DNA from: Phycisphaerae bacterium
GTDB taxonomy: Bacteria > Planctomycetota > Phycisphaerae > Phycisphaerales > SM1A02
Direction of reading: 5' to 3'
DNA length: 7,947 nucleotides
Assembly (NCBI GenBank): GCA_016873375.1
Contig: VGXJ01000071.1
Coordinates: 1-7,947 of the forward strand
Shown: positions 1 through 7,203 of the stretch, one piece after another
Layout of the letters: each line of letters starts with the position of its first letter
Numbering within the stretch: the stretch's first letter is position 1
Made by a program: the position numbers and the translations under genes
The notes under the pieces: generated by a model
What the model was told of the DNA's origin: nothing
The model's database searches: none
Seen by the model: only the letters and a program-made list of their open reading frames with translations

Positions 1-175
1 GGTGCTTGACTTCAAGACCGGCTCGATCGGCCAATCGAAGGAGCAGGTGCTCGAGCATTACCAAGACCAGATGAGCGATTACCGCGCTGCCATGGCCGAG
101 CTGACTGGCCTGCCTCAGGCAAGCATCATGGTCTCGCTGCTCATGATCGACCGTGGCGATGTGATCGCCGCGTGA
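1..175 (+). CDS. C-terminal end of a PD-(D/E)XK nuclease domain, probably an AddA/UvrD-type helicase-nuclease (5' truncated)
   Basis: Only the last 57 codons are present; the frame begins at base 2 and ends with TGA at 173-175. The fragment opens with VLDFKTG, which supplies the (D/E)-x-K part of a PD-(D/E)XK nuclease site. About 18 residues later comes QMSDY (residues 23-27), matching the Q-x-x-x-Y motif of the RecB/AddA nuclease family. It then has the usual amphipathic helix ending in ELTGL and a closing beta strand with LLMIDRG. In that family the domain sits at the very C-terminus of large recombination helicase-nucleases that process double-strand DNA ends. The helicase part is outside the window, so AddA versus AddB, RecB or a stand-alone Cas4/RecB-like nuclease cannot be decided from what is visible. 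The gene is convergent with the SIMPL gene. Confidence 0.75.
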   Translation, partial: VLDFKTGSIGQSKEQVLEHYQDQMSDYRAAMAELTGLPQASIMVSLLMIDRGDVIAA

Positions 176-235
176 CGAGCACCTGCGGGGCGCGGGACAT
201 TGCACGGCATGACCACCTCGTGACGACTGGCCCGA

Positions 236-261
236 CGCGGCGTGCCCCTCCGCACGCCGCG
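236..261 (+). terminator. Perfect 10-bp hairpin downstream of the nuclease gene, possible terminator
   Basis: CGCGGCGTGC at 236-245 pairs perfectly with GCACGCCGCG at 252-261 around a 6-base loop (CCCTCC). It begins 61 bases after the stop of the nuclease gene. No T-run follows on either strand, so it is not a textbook intrinsic terminator. It may instead block RNA 3' end decay or cooperate with Rho. The role is inferred; the pairing is seen directly. Confidence 0.4.
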
Positions 262-410
262 CCGGACCTGATCGCGTCACCACTCACTGCAGCCCAGCCA
301 CGCCCCCGTCAGTCTGGGCCAACTGGGCATCCCACGAGGAACCAACTTCAGGCTCGATCTATCTCCCCATCAAGACGACTTGCCGGGTCCGTCGCTCACT
401 GCGCCGACGC

Positions 411-510
411 CCCCACAACTTCTTCCCAAACCGCTCGATCCCTCCCAACCTTCTCCCGCTCTCCCCGCCGCTTCATCTCTCCCCGATGGCCCCTCTCCCC
501 TGCGCTCCCA
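411..510 (+). terminator. C-rich, G-poor tract, candidate Rho-utilisation (rut) site
   Basis: In these 100 bases I count 56 C and only 10 G on the + strand, a strong asymmetry in DNA where C and G are otherwise roughly balanced. C-rich, G-poor, weakly structured RNA downstream of a stop codon is the known signature of Rho loading sites. The + transcript of the nuclease gene would carry this tract after its stop. Low-complexity drift is the alternative explanation. Confidence 0.35.
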
Positions 511-526
511 CTCCCCGTTGTTCGGA

Positions 527-556
527 GGGGCTGCCGGCTCCGACCCCGGCAGCCCC
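527..556 (-). terminator. 11-bp hairpin downstream of the SIMPL gene, probable terminator
   Basis: GGGGCTGCCGG at 527-537 pairs perfectly with CCGGCAGCCCC at 546-556 around an 8-base loop. It lies about 55 bases past the stop codon of the leftward SIMPL gene. The position and the GC-rich perfect stem fit a terminator, but no T-run follows the stem on the - strand, so an unconventional terminator or an RNA-stabilising 3' structure is more accurate. It could act on both converging transcripts. Confidence 0.45.
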
Positions 557-610
557 CGTGCGATGCCGCCTGCGCGCTCACCATCGCGCGGCGATGATCG
601 CGATGTTCGT

Positions 611-1522
611 TCACTCGACGGCGTACTCCAGCGTGACCACCACGCGAGCTTCCTTGTTGATGCAGGATGTGTCGTAAGACCCCATGCCGTCATACTCGGC
701 ACTCCCGGCGCAGACCACATCGAACGCCCCCTGCGAAGCGCTGATGAGCCGACCGAGGCGCCCACCCGATCCATCCACCAGAAGCTGTGCACGCTCGCGG
801 GCGTTGGCCGTGCCCTGCTCAATGAGCTGGAGCTTGAGCGCCTCGATCGTGCTGACGAGATAGCGCGGGCTGGCGCTGCTGACCTCGTGGCCCTCGCGGA
901 TCAGGTCGGTCGACCGCATGGCGATCCGCTCGACCCGGCGGACATCCGTTGACCAGATCGTGACCGAGCGACGCAGGGTGTACACCTCGATCTCGTTGGT
1001 CATGTGCCCTTCGGCGTCACGGCGGTTCTCGACGCTGGTTCGCACGCTGTCCACCTCGATATCGGACATCAAGATGCCCTCGCCCCGGACGAAATCGCGC
1101 AGTGCCGTGGTGCTCGCGTCGAGCTTCGTGAAGGCTTCAGGCAGCGAATGTGCCCGCGCCGTGACCGTTCCGGTCCACCACGCTTGGTCAGCGCTGACGG
1201 GCGCCATGCCCACTCCCTTCACGCGAATCACATTGGCTTGGCGCATGCTGCGTACCGCACCGGAGACCTCGCCGCTTGCTGCAATGACCCCGAAGGCGAG
1301 CGCTGCACCGAGAAGGAACATGCCCGCCCCCGGGGTTCGCGACCATCGTGACCACGACGCCCAGCGCGCAGACCACGCACTGCGCGCCGGTGAGGAGTCA
1401 CGACCATGCTGCGGGAAAGAGGTCTCTTCGCCTTGCTGCAGGCTCGGTGCCGGGCTCTTCGAGCCGACTTCCGAGCAACCTTGCGCGACACCGTCCTGAC
1501 CACTCTCGGGGTGGTGATGCAT
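611..1522 (-). CDS. SIMPL (DUF541) domain protein with one N-terminal membrane anchor
   Basis: This 303-residue protein has a 65-residue hydrophilic N-terminal tail with clustered Trp and Arg. A single hydrophobic segment follows (about residues 68-86, MFLLGAALAFGVIAA...), then a SIMPL domain to the end. Family signs are the opening RVKGVGMAPVSADQA strand, the EVSSASPRYL turn, SGGRLGRLISASQGAFDV and the ending SCINKEARVVVTLEY. The last closely follows the S-INKKVRVVTTVEY ending known from this COG2859-type family. Basic residues before the anchor suggest that the tail stays in the cytoplasm and the SIMPL domain faces the periplasm or cell surface. The biochemical role of such proteins is poorly defined. 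Start: ATG at 1522 has GGAGG five bases upstream; an in-frame TTG at 1606 would add 28 residues but lacks a ribosome site. A shorter start at ATG 1321, just before the anchor, is possible and would give the more usual family length. Confidence 0.88.
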   Translation of the reverse strand: MHHHPESGQDGVAQGCSEVGSKSPAPSLQQGEETSFPQHGRDSSPARSAWSARWASWSRWSRTPGAGMFLLGAALAFGVIAASGEVSGAVRSMRQANVIRVKGVGMAPVSADQAWWTGTVTARAHSLPEAFTKLDASTTALRDFVRGEGILMSDIEVDSVRTSVENRRDAEGHMTNEIEVYTLRRSVTIWSTDVRRVERIAMRSTDLIREGHEVSSASPRYLVSTIEALKLQLIEQGTANARERAQLLVDGSGGRLGRLISASQGAFDVVCAGSAEYDGMGSYDTSCINKEARVVVTLEYAVE

Positions 1523-1527
1523 GCTGG

Positions 1528-1532
1528 CCTCC
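1528..1532 (-). promoter_or_regulatory. Ribosome binding site GGAGG that fixes the SIMPL start
   Basis: On the - strand GGAGG stands five bases before ATG 1522. It is the strongest Shine-Dalgarno match in the window and decides between the candidate starts at 1606 (TTG), 1522 (ATG) and 1321 (ATG). Confidence 0.65.
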
Positions 1533-1653
1533 GTGCCATGCGGCCGGCAGTCGGCACGATCGGGCGGCGATCGCACATGCGAAGCCGTTCGAAAAGCCCT
1601 TGCCAAACCGTTGTTTTTGAGCGTTGCCCGACCGTTGCCGATCGAGCATGCGC

Positions 1654-1681
1654 AGGCTAGGACGCGTCAGTCAACTGTCAA
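1654..1681 (-). promoter_or_regulatory. Candidate sigma-70-type promoter for the SIMPL gene
   Basis: On the - strand a perfect TTGACA lies at 1681-1676, then a 16-base spacer, then TAGCCT at 1659-1654, which matches only three of six consensus -10 bases. It would start an RNA with a leader of about 125 bases before ATG 1522. The -35 box overlaps a tandem TTGACAG/TTGACTG direct repeat, so the hexamer could instead be half of a regulator site. Support is by sequence match only. Confidence 0.4.
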
Positions 1682-1685
1682 TGGC

Positions 1686-1699
1686 AAATCGCGTGATTT
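1686..1699. repeat. Short inverted repeat just upstream of the candidate -35 box
   Basis: AAATC and GATTT flank a GCGT centre and lie four bases upstream of the TTGACA box. The position and dyad symmetry fit an operator or activator site for the SIMPL promoter. The arms are only 5 bp, so chance is a real possibility. Confidence 0.3.
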
Positions 1700-1836
1700 T
1701 CACTCTGGAGTTTGAATGAGCGGGCGGCATCGTGCCGGCCGATCCCAATCCCGGATCGTGGCGTGACCCCGCCGAGCGATCGAACCCTGCCTGCCGAAGC
1801 CCTCACCACCCAGCCGGCTGACAGCCGTGTCCACGG

Positions 1837-3114
1837 TCAGGGCGCGTAAGCCACCCCCGGCTGACCCTCAACCCGCATGGGTGCATCGCCACCAGTGCCG
1901 AGCCTGAATTCATCGTGGACCACTTGCAGCGCGCGCTGGCCATCGAGCCGTGGCACGATGCACGAGACCTTGATCTCGCTGGTCGAGATGTTGTGGATCG
2001 CGATCCCGTGGCGCGCGAGCGCCTGGAACATGCGGCTGGCGATGCCCGCATGGCTCTTCATGCCCGTGCCGACCGCGCTCACCTTGCTCAGGCCGACGTC
2101 GATCTCGAGCTCGCCGTGCCCGAGTTCCTCGAGGAGCCGCGCCATGATGTCCTGCGTCTCGGCAAGATCATCGTGCTCGACCGTGAAGGCCACGCTCGTC
2201 ATATCGCCGAACTCCGTCTGCACGATGTCATCGACGACGACGCCCGCGGCAGCGACGCGCTCGAACATGCGGGCCTGCAGCCCCACGGCGTTGGGCACGC
2301 GGCGCACGGTGAGCCGGCCGAGTTCCTCCTTCAGCGCACAACCGACGACGGCGATCTCTTCCATGTCTGGTGTCTCCTTGCAGATGACGGTGCCCAGGTC
2401 GGGCTTCTGGCTGTGGCGCACATGGATCGGCACGCCGTAGCGCTCGCCGAAGACAACGGCGCGCGCATGCATCACACCCGCACCGAGTGCCGCGAGCTCA
2501 AGCATCTCCTCGTAGGAGATGCGCTCGAGCTTGCGTGCATTGCGGACCACGCGCGGGTCGGCGGTGTAGACGCCATCGACATCGGTGAAGATCTCGCAGT
2601 GGCCGTCGAACCGACCGACCTCGATCGCCGCGGCGACCGCCACGGCCGTCGTGTCGCTGCCACCGCGACCGAGCGTGGTGATGGCGCCTCTCGGACTGCG
2701 ACCCTGGAAGCCAGCGACGATCGGGATCGAGCCCTTGGCCAGGCATGCCTCGAGCGGCGTGCGATCGATGGTGGTGATCTTGGCGCGGCCGTAGTGGCCA
2801 TCGGTCACGATGCCAGCCTGGTCGCCCGTGAAGCTCTCCGCATCGAGCCCCATCTCCTGAAGCGCGATCGCCATGAGCGCCACCGAAACCTGCTCGCCGG
2901 TCGACATGAGCATGTCGAGCTCGCGACGATTCGGGGAAGGGCTCAACCGACGCGCGAGCGCGATGAGTTCATCGGTGGTGTGGCCCATCGCGCTGACGAC
3001 GACTGCCACATGGTGCCCCTCGGCGCGGCGATCCGCCACACGCGTGGCACATCGCCGGATCCGATCGGGATCCGCAACCGATGTGCCGCCGAACTTCATC
3101 ACCACTCTGGCCAT
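1837..3114 (-). CDS. lysC: Aspartate kinase (monofunctional, LysC type) with two ACT domains
   Basis: This enzyme phosphorylates aspartate with ATP, the first step to lysine, threonine, methionine and diaminopimelate. The 425-residue protein opens with KFGGTS (7-12). It carries VVSAMGHTTDEL (near 41), STGEQVS (71-77), GFQG (135-138), LGRGGSDTTA (148-157) and EIFTDVDGVYTADPR (174-188), which together are diagnostic of the kinase fold. Two ACT domains follow (about 262-335 and 344-410); the second carries GTGMKSHAGIASRMF and STSEIKVSC. There is no homoserine dehydrogenase part. The first ACT domain has VPNAVG where most LysC proteins have a V-x-D-x-P-G turn, so feedback control may differ. Start: ATG 3114 gives the family's usual N-terminus but has no ribosome site. 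ATG 3147 has GGAG six bases upstream and would add 11 residues. TypA lies 135 bases upstream on the same strand, so co-transcription is possible. Confidence 0.95.
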   Translation of the reverse strand: MARVVMKFGGTSVADPDRIRRCATRVADRRAEGHHVAVVVSAMGHTTDELIALARRLSPSPNRRELDMLMSTGEQVSVALMAIALQEMGLDAESFTGDQAGIVTDGHYGRAKITTIDRTPLEACLAKGSIPIVAGFQGRSPRGAITTLGRGGSDTTAVAVAAAIEVGRFDGHCEIFTDVDGVYTADPRVVRNARKLERISYEEMLELAALGAGVMHARAVVFGERYGVPIHVRHSQKPDLGTVICKETPDMEEIAVVGCALKEELGRLTVRRVPNAVGLQARMFERVAAAGVVVDDIVQTEFGDMTSVAFTVEHDDLAETQDIMARLLEELGHGELEIDVGLSKVSAVGTGMKSHAGIASRMFQALARHGIAIHNISTSEIKVSCIVPRLDGQRALQVVHDEFRLGTGGDAPMRVEGQPGVAYAP

Positions 3115-3249
3115 GGGATGGCCGATGTTACCGGGCGCTGAGCCCATGGGGAACTCCATCGGTCGCAACCGAGCAGAGAGCAAAGGCCAGCCCCCGCTCA
3201 ATCCGCGGGCGCACCGCTCGCCGGGTGGCGGCGGATCATCCCGCCAGGC

Positions 3250-5112
<1,863 letters not shown>

Positions 5113-5164
5113 TGGTAGACTTGGTCCTGTCCCGGCAGTGCCGAGTCAGGCAAGGTTATCCGAA

Positions 5165-5536
5165 ATGGACGATGGAGCGAAGACCCTGACTTCGATGCCC
5201 TACACATGGCCCCAGCGCATCGCCGCGATCGCGATCGCGGTCATCAGTGACATCCTGAACGCGGCCTTCACCTGGGCACCCCCCATCGTGATTGGGATCG
5301 ACATCATCACGGCGGCCCTGCTGTGGCTGGTTCTGGGCCGACCCATGGTGCTGCTGCCGGTCTTCGTCGCTGAAGCGCTGCCGGGCATGAGCCTCGTGCC
5401 CCTCTGGACCTTGGTCGCCGCGGGGCTGGCCTTCTTGGGCAGGATCCCCGGCCGCGGCCGTGTAGGCGGTTCACCCACATCGCCACACGAGCGGCCAAGC
5501 CCCACCGCCCTCCCGGGCCGTGATCCGCCGCGCTGA
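5165..5536 (+). CDS. Small hydrophobic membrane protein of unknown function
   Basis: This 123-residue protein is mostly membrane segments. Hydrophobic stretches span about residues 17-37, 39-58 and 60-92, followed by a Pro/Arg/Gly-rich 30-residue tail that is probably cytoplasmic. Acidic residues sit inside the hydrophobic part (D29, D46, E70), alongside the turns WAPP (37-40) and EALPGMSLVPLWTL (70-83). Such buried charges and prolines suggest a real, conserved protein rather than a chance frame. I do not recognise a named family. The start at ATG 5165 is chosen because CAAGG lies nine bases upstream and an earlier start would overlap typA; ATG 5195 is an alternative. The gene is divergent from typA with a 52-base gap and ends 13 bases before the stop of the carboxypeptidase gene on the other strand. 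Confidence 0.72.
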   Translation: MDDGAKTLTSMPYTWPQRIAAIAIAVISDILNAAFTWAPPIVIGIDIITAALLWLVLGRPMVLLPVFVAEALPGMSLVPLWTLVAAGLAFLGRIPGRGRVGGSPTSPHERPSPTALPGRDPPR

Positions 5537-5568
5537 ACGCGCGCGCCGCTCAGAGCCCGTAGAGCGGC
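5529..5568. terminator. Weak overlapping hairpins at the convergent gene ends
   Basis: CGCGC/GCGCG (5529-5533 with 5539-5543) encloses the stop of the small membrane protein gene, and GCCGCT/AGCGGC (5545-5550 with 5563-5568) straddles the stop of the carboxypeptidase gene. Both stems are short, the second loop is 12 bases, and there is no T-run. They are the only structures available to end either convergent transcript here. Confidence 0.25.
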
Positions 5569-7052
5569 GAGAGCTTGCCCTTCAGATATGCCAGGTACGG
5601 CTCGCTTGAGAGCGGCTTGCCCGTCACGCGCTCGCACAGTTCGCCCGGCAGGTACCGCCGGCCATGGGCGTGGATGTTCGTGTTGAGCCACGCGAGCAGC
5701 GGCTTGAACTCGCCTCGGGCGATCCCCGCTTCGAGCCCCGGCAGCGCCTTCGAGGCCGCCTCGAAGAACTGCGCGGCGTAGAGCGTGCCCAGCGTGTAGG
5801 TCGGGAAGTAGCCGAACGCACCCATGGACCAGTGCACGTCCTGAAGGCAGCCGCGCCGGTCATCAGGCACCTCGACACCGACGATCTCCCGGTAGAGCCG
5901 GTTCCAGGTCGACGGCAGGTCAGCGACCTCCATCTGCCCGCCGATCAGCTTGCGCTCGATCTCGAAGCGCACCATGACATGGAGGTTGTAAGTCGCCTCA
6001 TCGGCCTCGACGCGGATGAAGCCGCGCTCGACGATGTTCGCCGCGCCGTAGAGCTCATCGAGCGAGAAACCGCGGGCCGCATCGCCCAGCATCTCGGGCA
6101 GCTTCGGCGCCGCCCACGACCAGAACGCATGGCTGCGCCCGACCTGGTTTTCCCAGAGCCGGCTCTGGCTTTCGTGGATCCCCAGCGACACCGCCTGCCC
6201 CAGCGGCGTGCCGATCCAAGCCGAAGGCAGCCCCTGCTCGTACATCCCGTGGCCAGCTTCGTGCATCGTGCTGCCGAGCGCATCGTTCACGCAGGTCTCA
6301 AGGTACCGCGTGGTCATCCGCACATCGTTGCAGTGGCTGCCGCCGCAGAAGGGATGCGTGCTGCGATCGAGCCTCCCGCGCAAGAAGTCGAAGCCGATCG
6401 CCTCGGCCACCACGCGCACGAAGCGCTCCTGCTGATCGATCGCGATCGCCGTCTCGTTGAAGCGGTTGCTCGGCTTGACCGGACTTGCCATGAGCCGATC
6501 GATGAACCCCGTGAGCTGCTCGCGCAGCGGCCTAAAGACGCGCTCCACATCAGCCGCACGGCAGCCGGGCTCGTAGCCGTCCGCCAACGCATCCCAAGTC
6601 TCCCCACCAGCCGGGACGCCGTAGCAGCGCGCCTTCTCGCGGTTCAGGTGCACGAGCCGCTCAAGCCAGGGGCGGAAGCGGTTGAAGTCGCTCGTCTTGC
6701 GGGCTTCGGCCCACTCGTGCTGCGCACTGCTGCTCACGCTGGCAAGCTCTTCGACGAGCTTGGCCGGAAGCTTGGTGTCGCGGTCATAGTCGCGGCGCAG
6801 CTCCCGCACCAGGGCTGCTTCAGCGGAGCCCTTGGCCACCGAACCCTCCGCCGCCGCAATCAGGTCACCCATGGCCTTCGAGGTGAAGTGCTCATGGCGC
6901 ATGCGGGCGAGCTGGGCCAGCTGCTTCGAACGCAGCTCGATGCCACCGACGGGCATCATGGTCTCCTGGTCCCAGCCCAGGATGCTCGCAGTCGATTCCA
7001 GCAGCGACGACTCACGGGAGGCTTCGATCACGCTCTCAAGTGCAGTGCTCAT
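5550..7052 (-). CDS. M32 family metallocarboxypeptidase (carboxypeptidase Taq type)
   Basis: This is a cytosolic metal-dependent enzyme that removes C-terminal residues from peptides. The 500-residue length is typical of the family. All hallmark motifs are present in order: LLESTASILGWDQET (17-31), HPF (233-235), DVRMTTR (243-249), the catalytic HEAGH (264-268), HESQSR (293-298, whose Glu is expected to be the third metal ligand), VEADEATYNLH (348-358) and QDVHW (404-408). No signal peptide is seen. Start: ATG 7052 gives MSTALESV, matching the family N-terminus. An in-frame ATG at 7112 would add 20 residues unlike the family. Neither start has a Shine-Dalgarno site, but a TANNNT-type -10 box lies seven bases before ATG 7052. 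The tandem hairpins upstream at 7130-7191 isolate the gene from the ankyrin gene, so it probably has its own promoter. Confidence 0.95.
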   Translation of the reverse strand: MSTALESVIEASRESSLLESTASILGWDQETMMPVGGIELRSKQLAQLARMRHEHFTSKAMGDLIAAAEGSVAKGSAEAALVRELRRDYDRDTKLPAKLVEELASVSSSAQHEWAEARKTSDFNRFRPWLERLVHLNREKARCYGVPAGGETWDALADGYEPGCRAADVERVFRPLREQLTGFIDRLMASPVKPSNRFNETAIAIDQQERFVRVVAEAIGFDFLRGRLDRSTHPFCGGSHCNDVRMTTRYLETCVNDALGSTMHEAGHGMYEQGLPSAWIGTPLGQAVSLGIHESQSRLWENQVGRSHAFWSWAAPKLPEMLGDAARGFSLDELYGAANIVERGFIRVEADEATYNLHVMVRFEIERKLIGGQMEVADLPSTWNRLYREIVGVEVPDDRRGCLQDVHWSMGAFGYFPTYTLGTLYAAQFFEAASKALPGLEAGIARGEFKPLLAWLNTNIHAHGRRYLPGELCERVTGKPLSSEPYLAYLKGKLSPLYGL

Positions 7053-7059
7053 GAGCTCG

Positions 7060-7065
7060 AGTCTA
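7060..7065 (-). promoter_or_regulatory. Possible -10 box of a leaderless carboxypeptidase transcript
   Basis: TAGACT on the - strand matches four of six bases of TATAAT and lies seven bases before ATG 7052. Transcription would then begin at or next to the start codon, which would account for the missing ribosome binding site. No convincing -35 box lies upstream. Confidence 0.25.
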
Positions 7066-7129
7066 GGGAATGCCGACCACCTCTTGCAGCGCCCGACCGC
7101 CGAGCCATGCATCTCACGGGGCCCAACGA

Positions 7130-7159
7130 CAGGAGGCCGCCCACGGGGGCGGCCTCCTG
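7130..7159 (-). terminator. Strong 13-bp hairpin, probable terminator of the ankyrin gene
   Basis: CAGGAGGCCGCCC (7130-7142) pairs perfectly with GGGCGGCCTCCTG (7147-7159) around the 4-base loop ACGG. It is the most stable-looking structure in the window and lies 45 bases past the ankyrin stop. On the - strand it is followed by TCGTTGGG, not a T-run, so termination may be of the hairpin-only kind common in GC-rich genomes. Confidence 0.6.
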
Positions 7160-7175
7160 GTTCGATCGATGTTGA

Positions 7176-7191
7176 CGGGGCGAACGCCCCG
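7176..7191 (-). terminator. Small 6-bp hairpin preceding the main terminator hairpin
   Basis: CGGGGC (7176-7181) pairs with GCCCCG (7186-7191) around GAAC, 13 bases past the ankyrin stop. It stands in tandem with the 13-bp hairpin on the same transcript, 16 bases apart, and may assist termination or protect the RNA end. Confidence 0.4.
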
Positions 7192-7203
7192 CTTCAGGTC
7201 AGC

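Larger units (their letters stand above)
176..610. other. Intergenic region between convergent genes, no convincing gene
   Basis: This 435-base stretch lies between the stop of the nuclease gene (+) and the stop of the SIMPL gene (-). Open frames cross it on both strands, but their predicted proteins are rich in Pro, Ser and Arg, show no domain pattern and run into the neighbouring gene antisense. What it does contain is termination-like structure: a 10-bp hairpin at 236-261, a C-rich and G-poor stretch centred on 411-510, and an 11-bp hairpin at 527-556. Its strand composition is clearly unlike that of the coding regions. Confidence 0.7.
1523..1836. other. 314-base intergenic region between aspartate kinase and the SIMPL gene
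   Basis: No credible gene is seen here. Directly after the aspartate kinase stop are two small inverted repeats. CCGTG/CACGG (1825-1836) has only a 2-base gap, and CGGCT/AGCCG (1815-1827) has a 3-base loop; both are weak terminator candidates. Further along the - strand come an AAATC/GATTT inverted repeat (1686-1699) and a TTGACA-type promoter candidate (1654-1681). The part around 1676-1715 is visibly more AT-rich than its surroundings, as expected of a promoter region. Confidence 0.6.

Noticed and set aside
172..597. 141-codon frame directly after the nuclease gene
   Set aside because: It starts inside the stop region of the nuclease gene with GTG. Its product is Pro/Ser/Arg-rich without any domain, and the base composition is that of the C-rich intergenic tract.
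380..952. 190-codon + strand frame running into the SIMPL gene
   Set aside because: More than half is antisense to the conserved C-terminal part of the SIMPL domain, and the rest is the C-rich intergenic tract.
1915..3141. Open + strand frame of 408 codons antisense to aspartate kinase
   Set aside because: It mirrors the codons of a well-supported gene. High GC at third positions keeps the antisense frame free of stops, and the product is rich in Asp, His, Arg and Ala with no domain.
3201..3236. Nested ATCCGC/GCGGAT hairpin between typA and aspartate kinase
   Set aside because: The outer stem is only 6 bp around a 24-base loop with a weak 4-bp inner stem, so it is not good enough to call a terminator.
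5664..7175. Open + strand frame of 503 codons antisense to the M32 carboxypeptidase
   Set aside because: It is a shadow frame. Every M32 motif is on the - strand, and the + product has no recognisable pattern.
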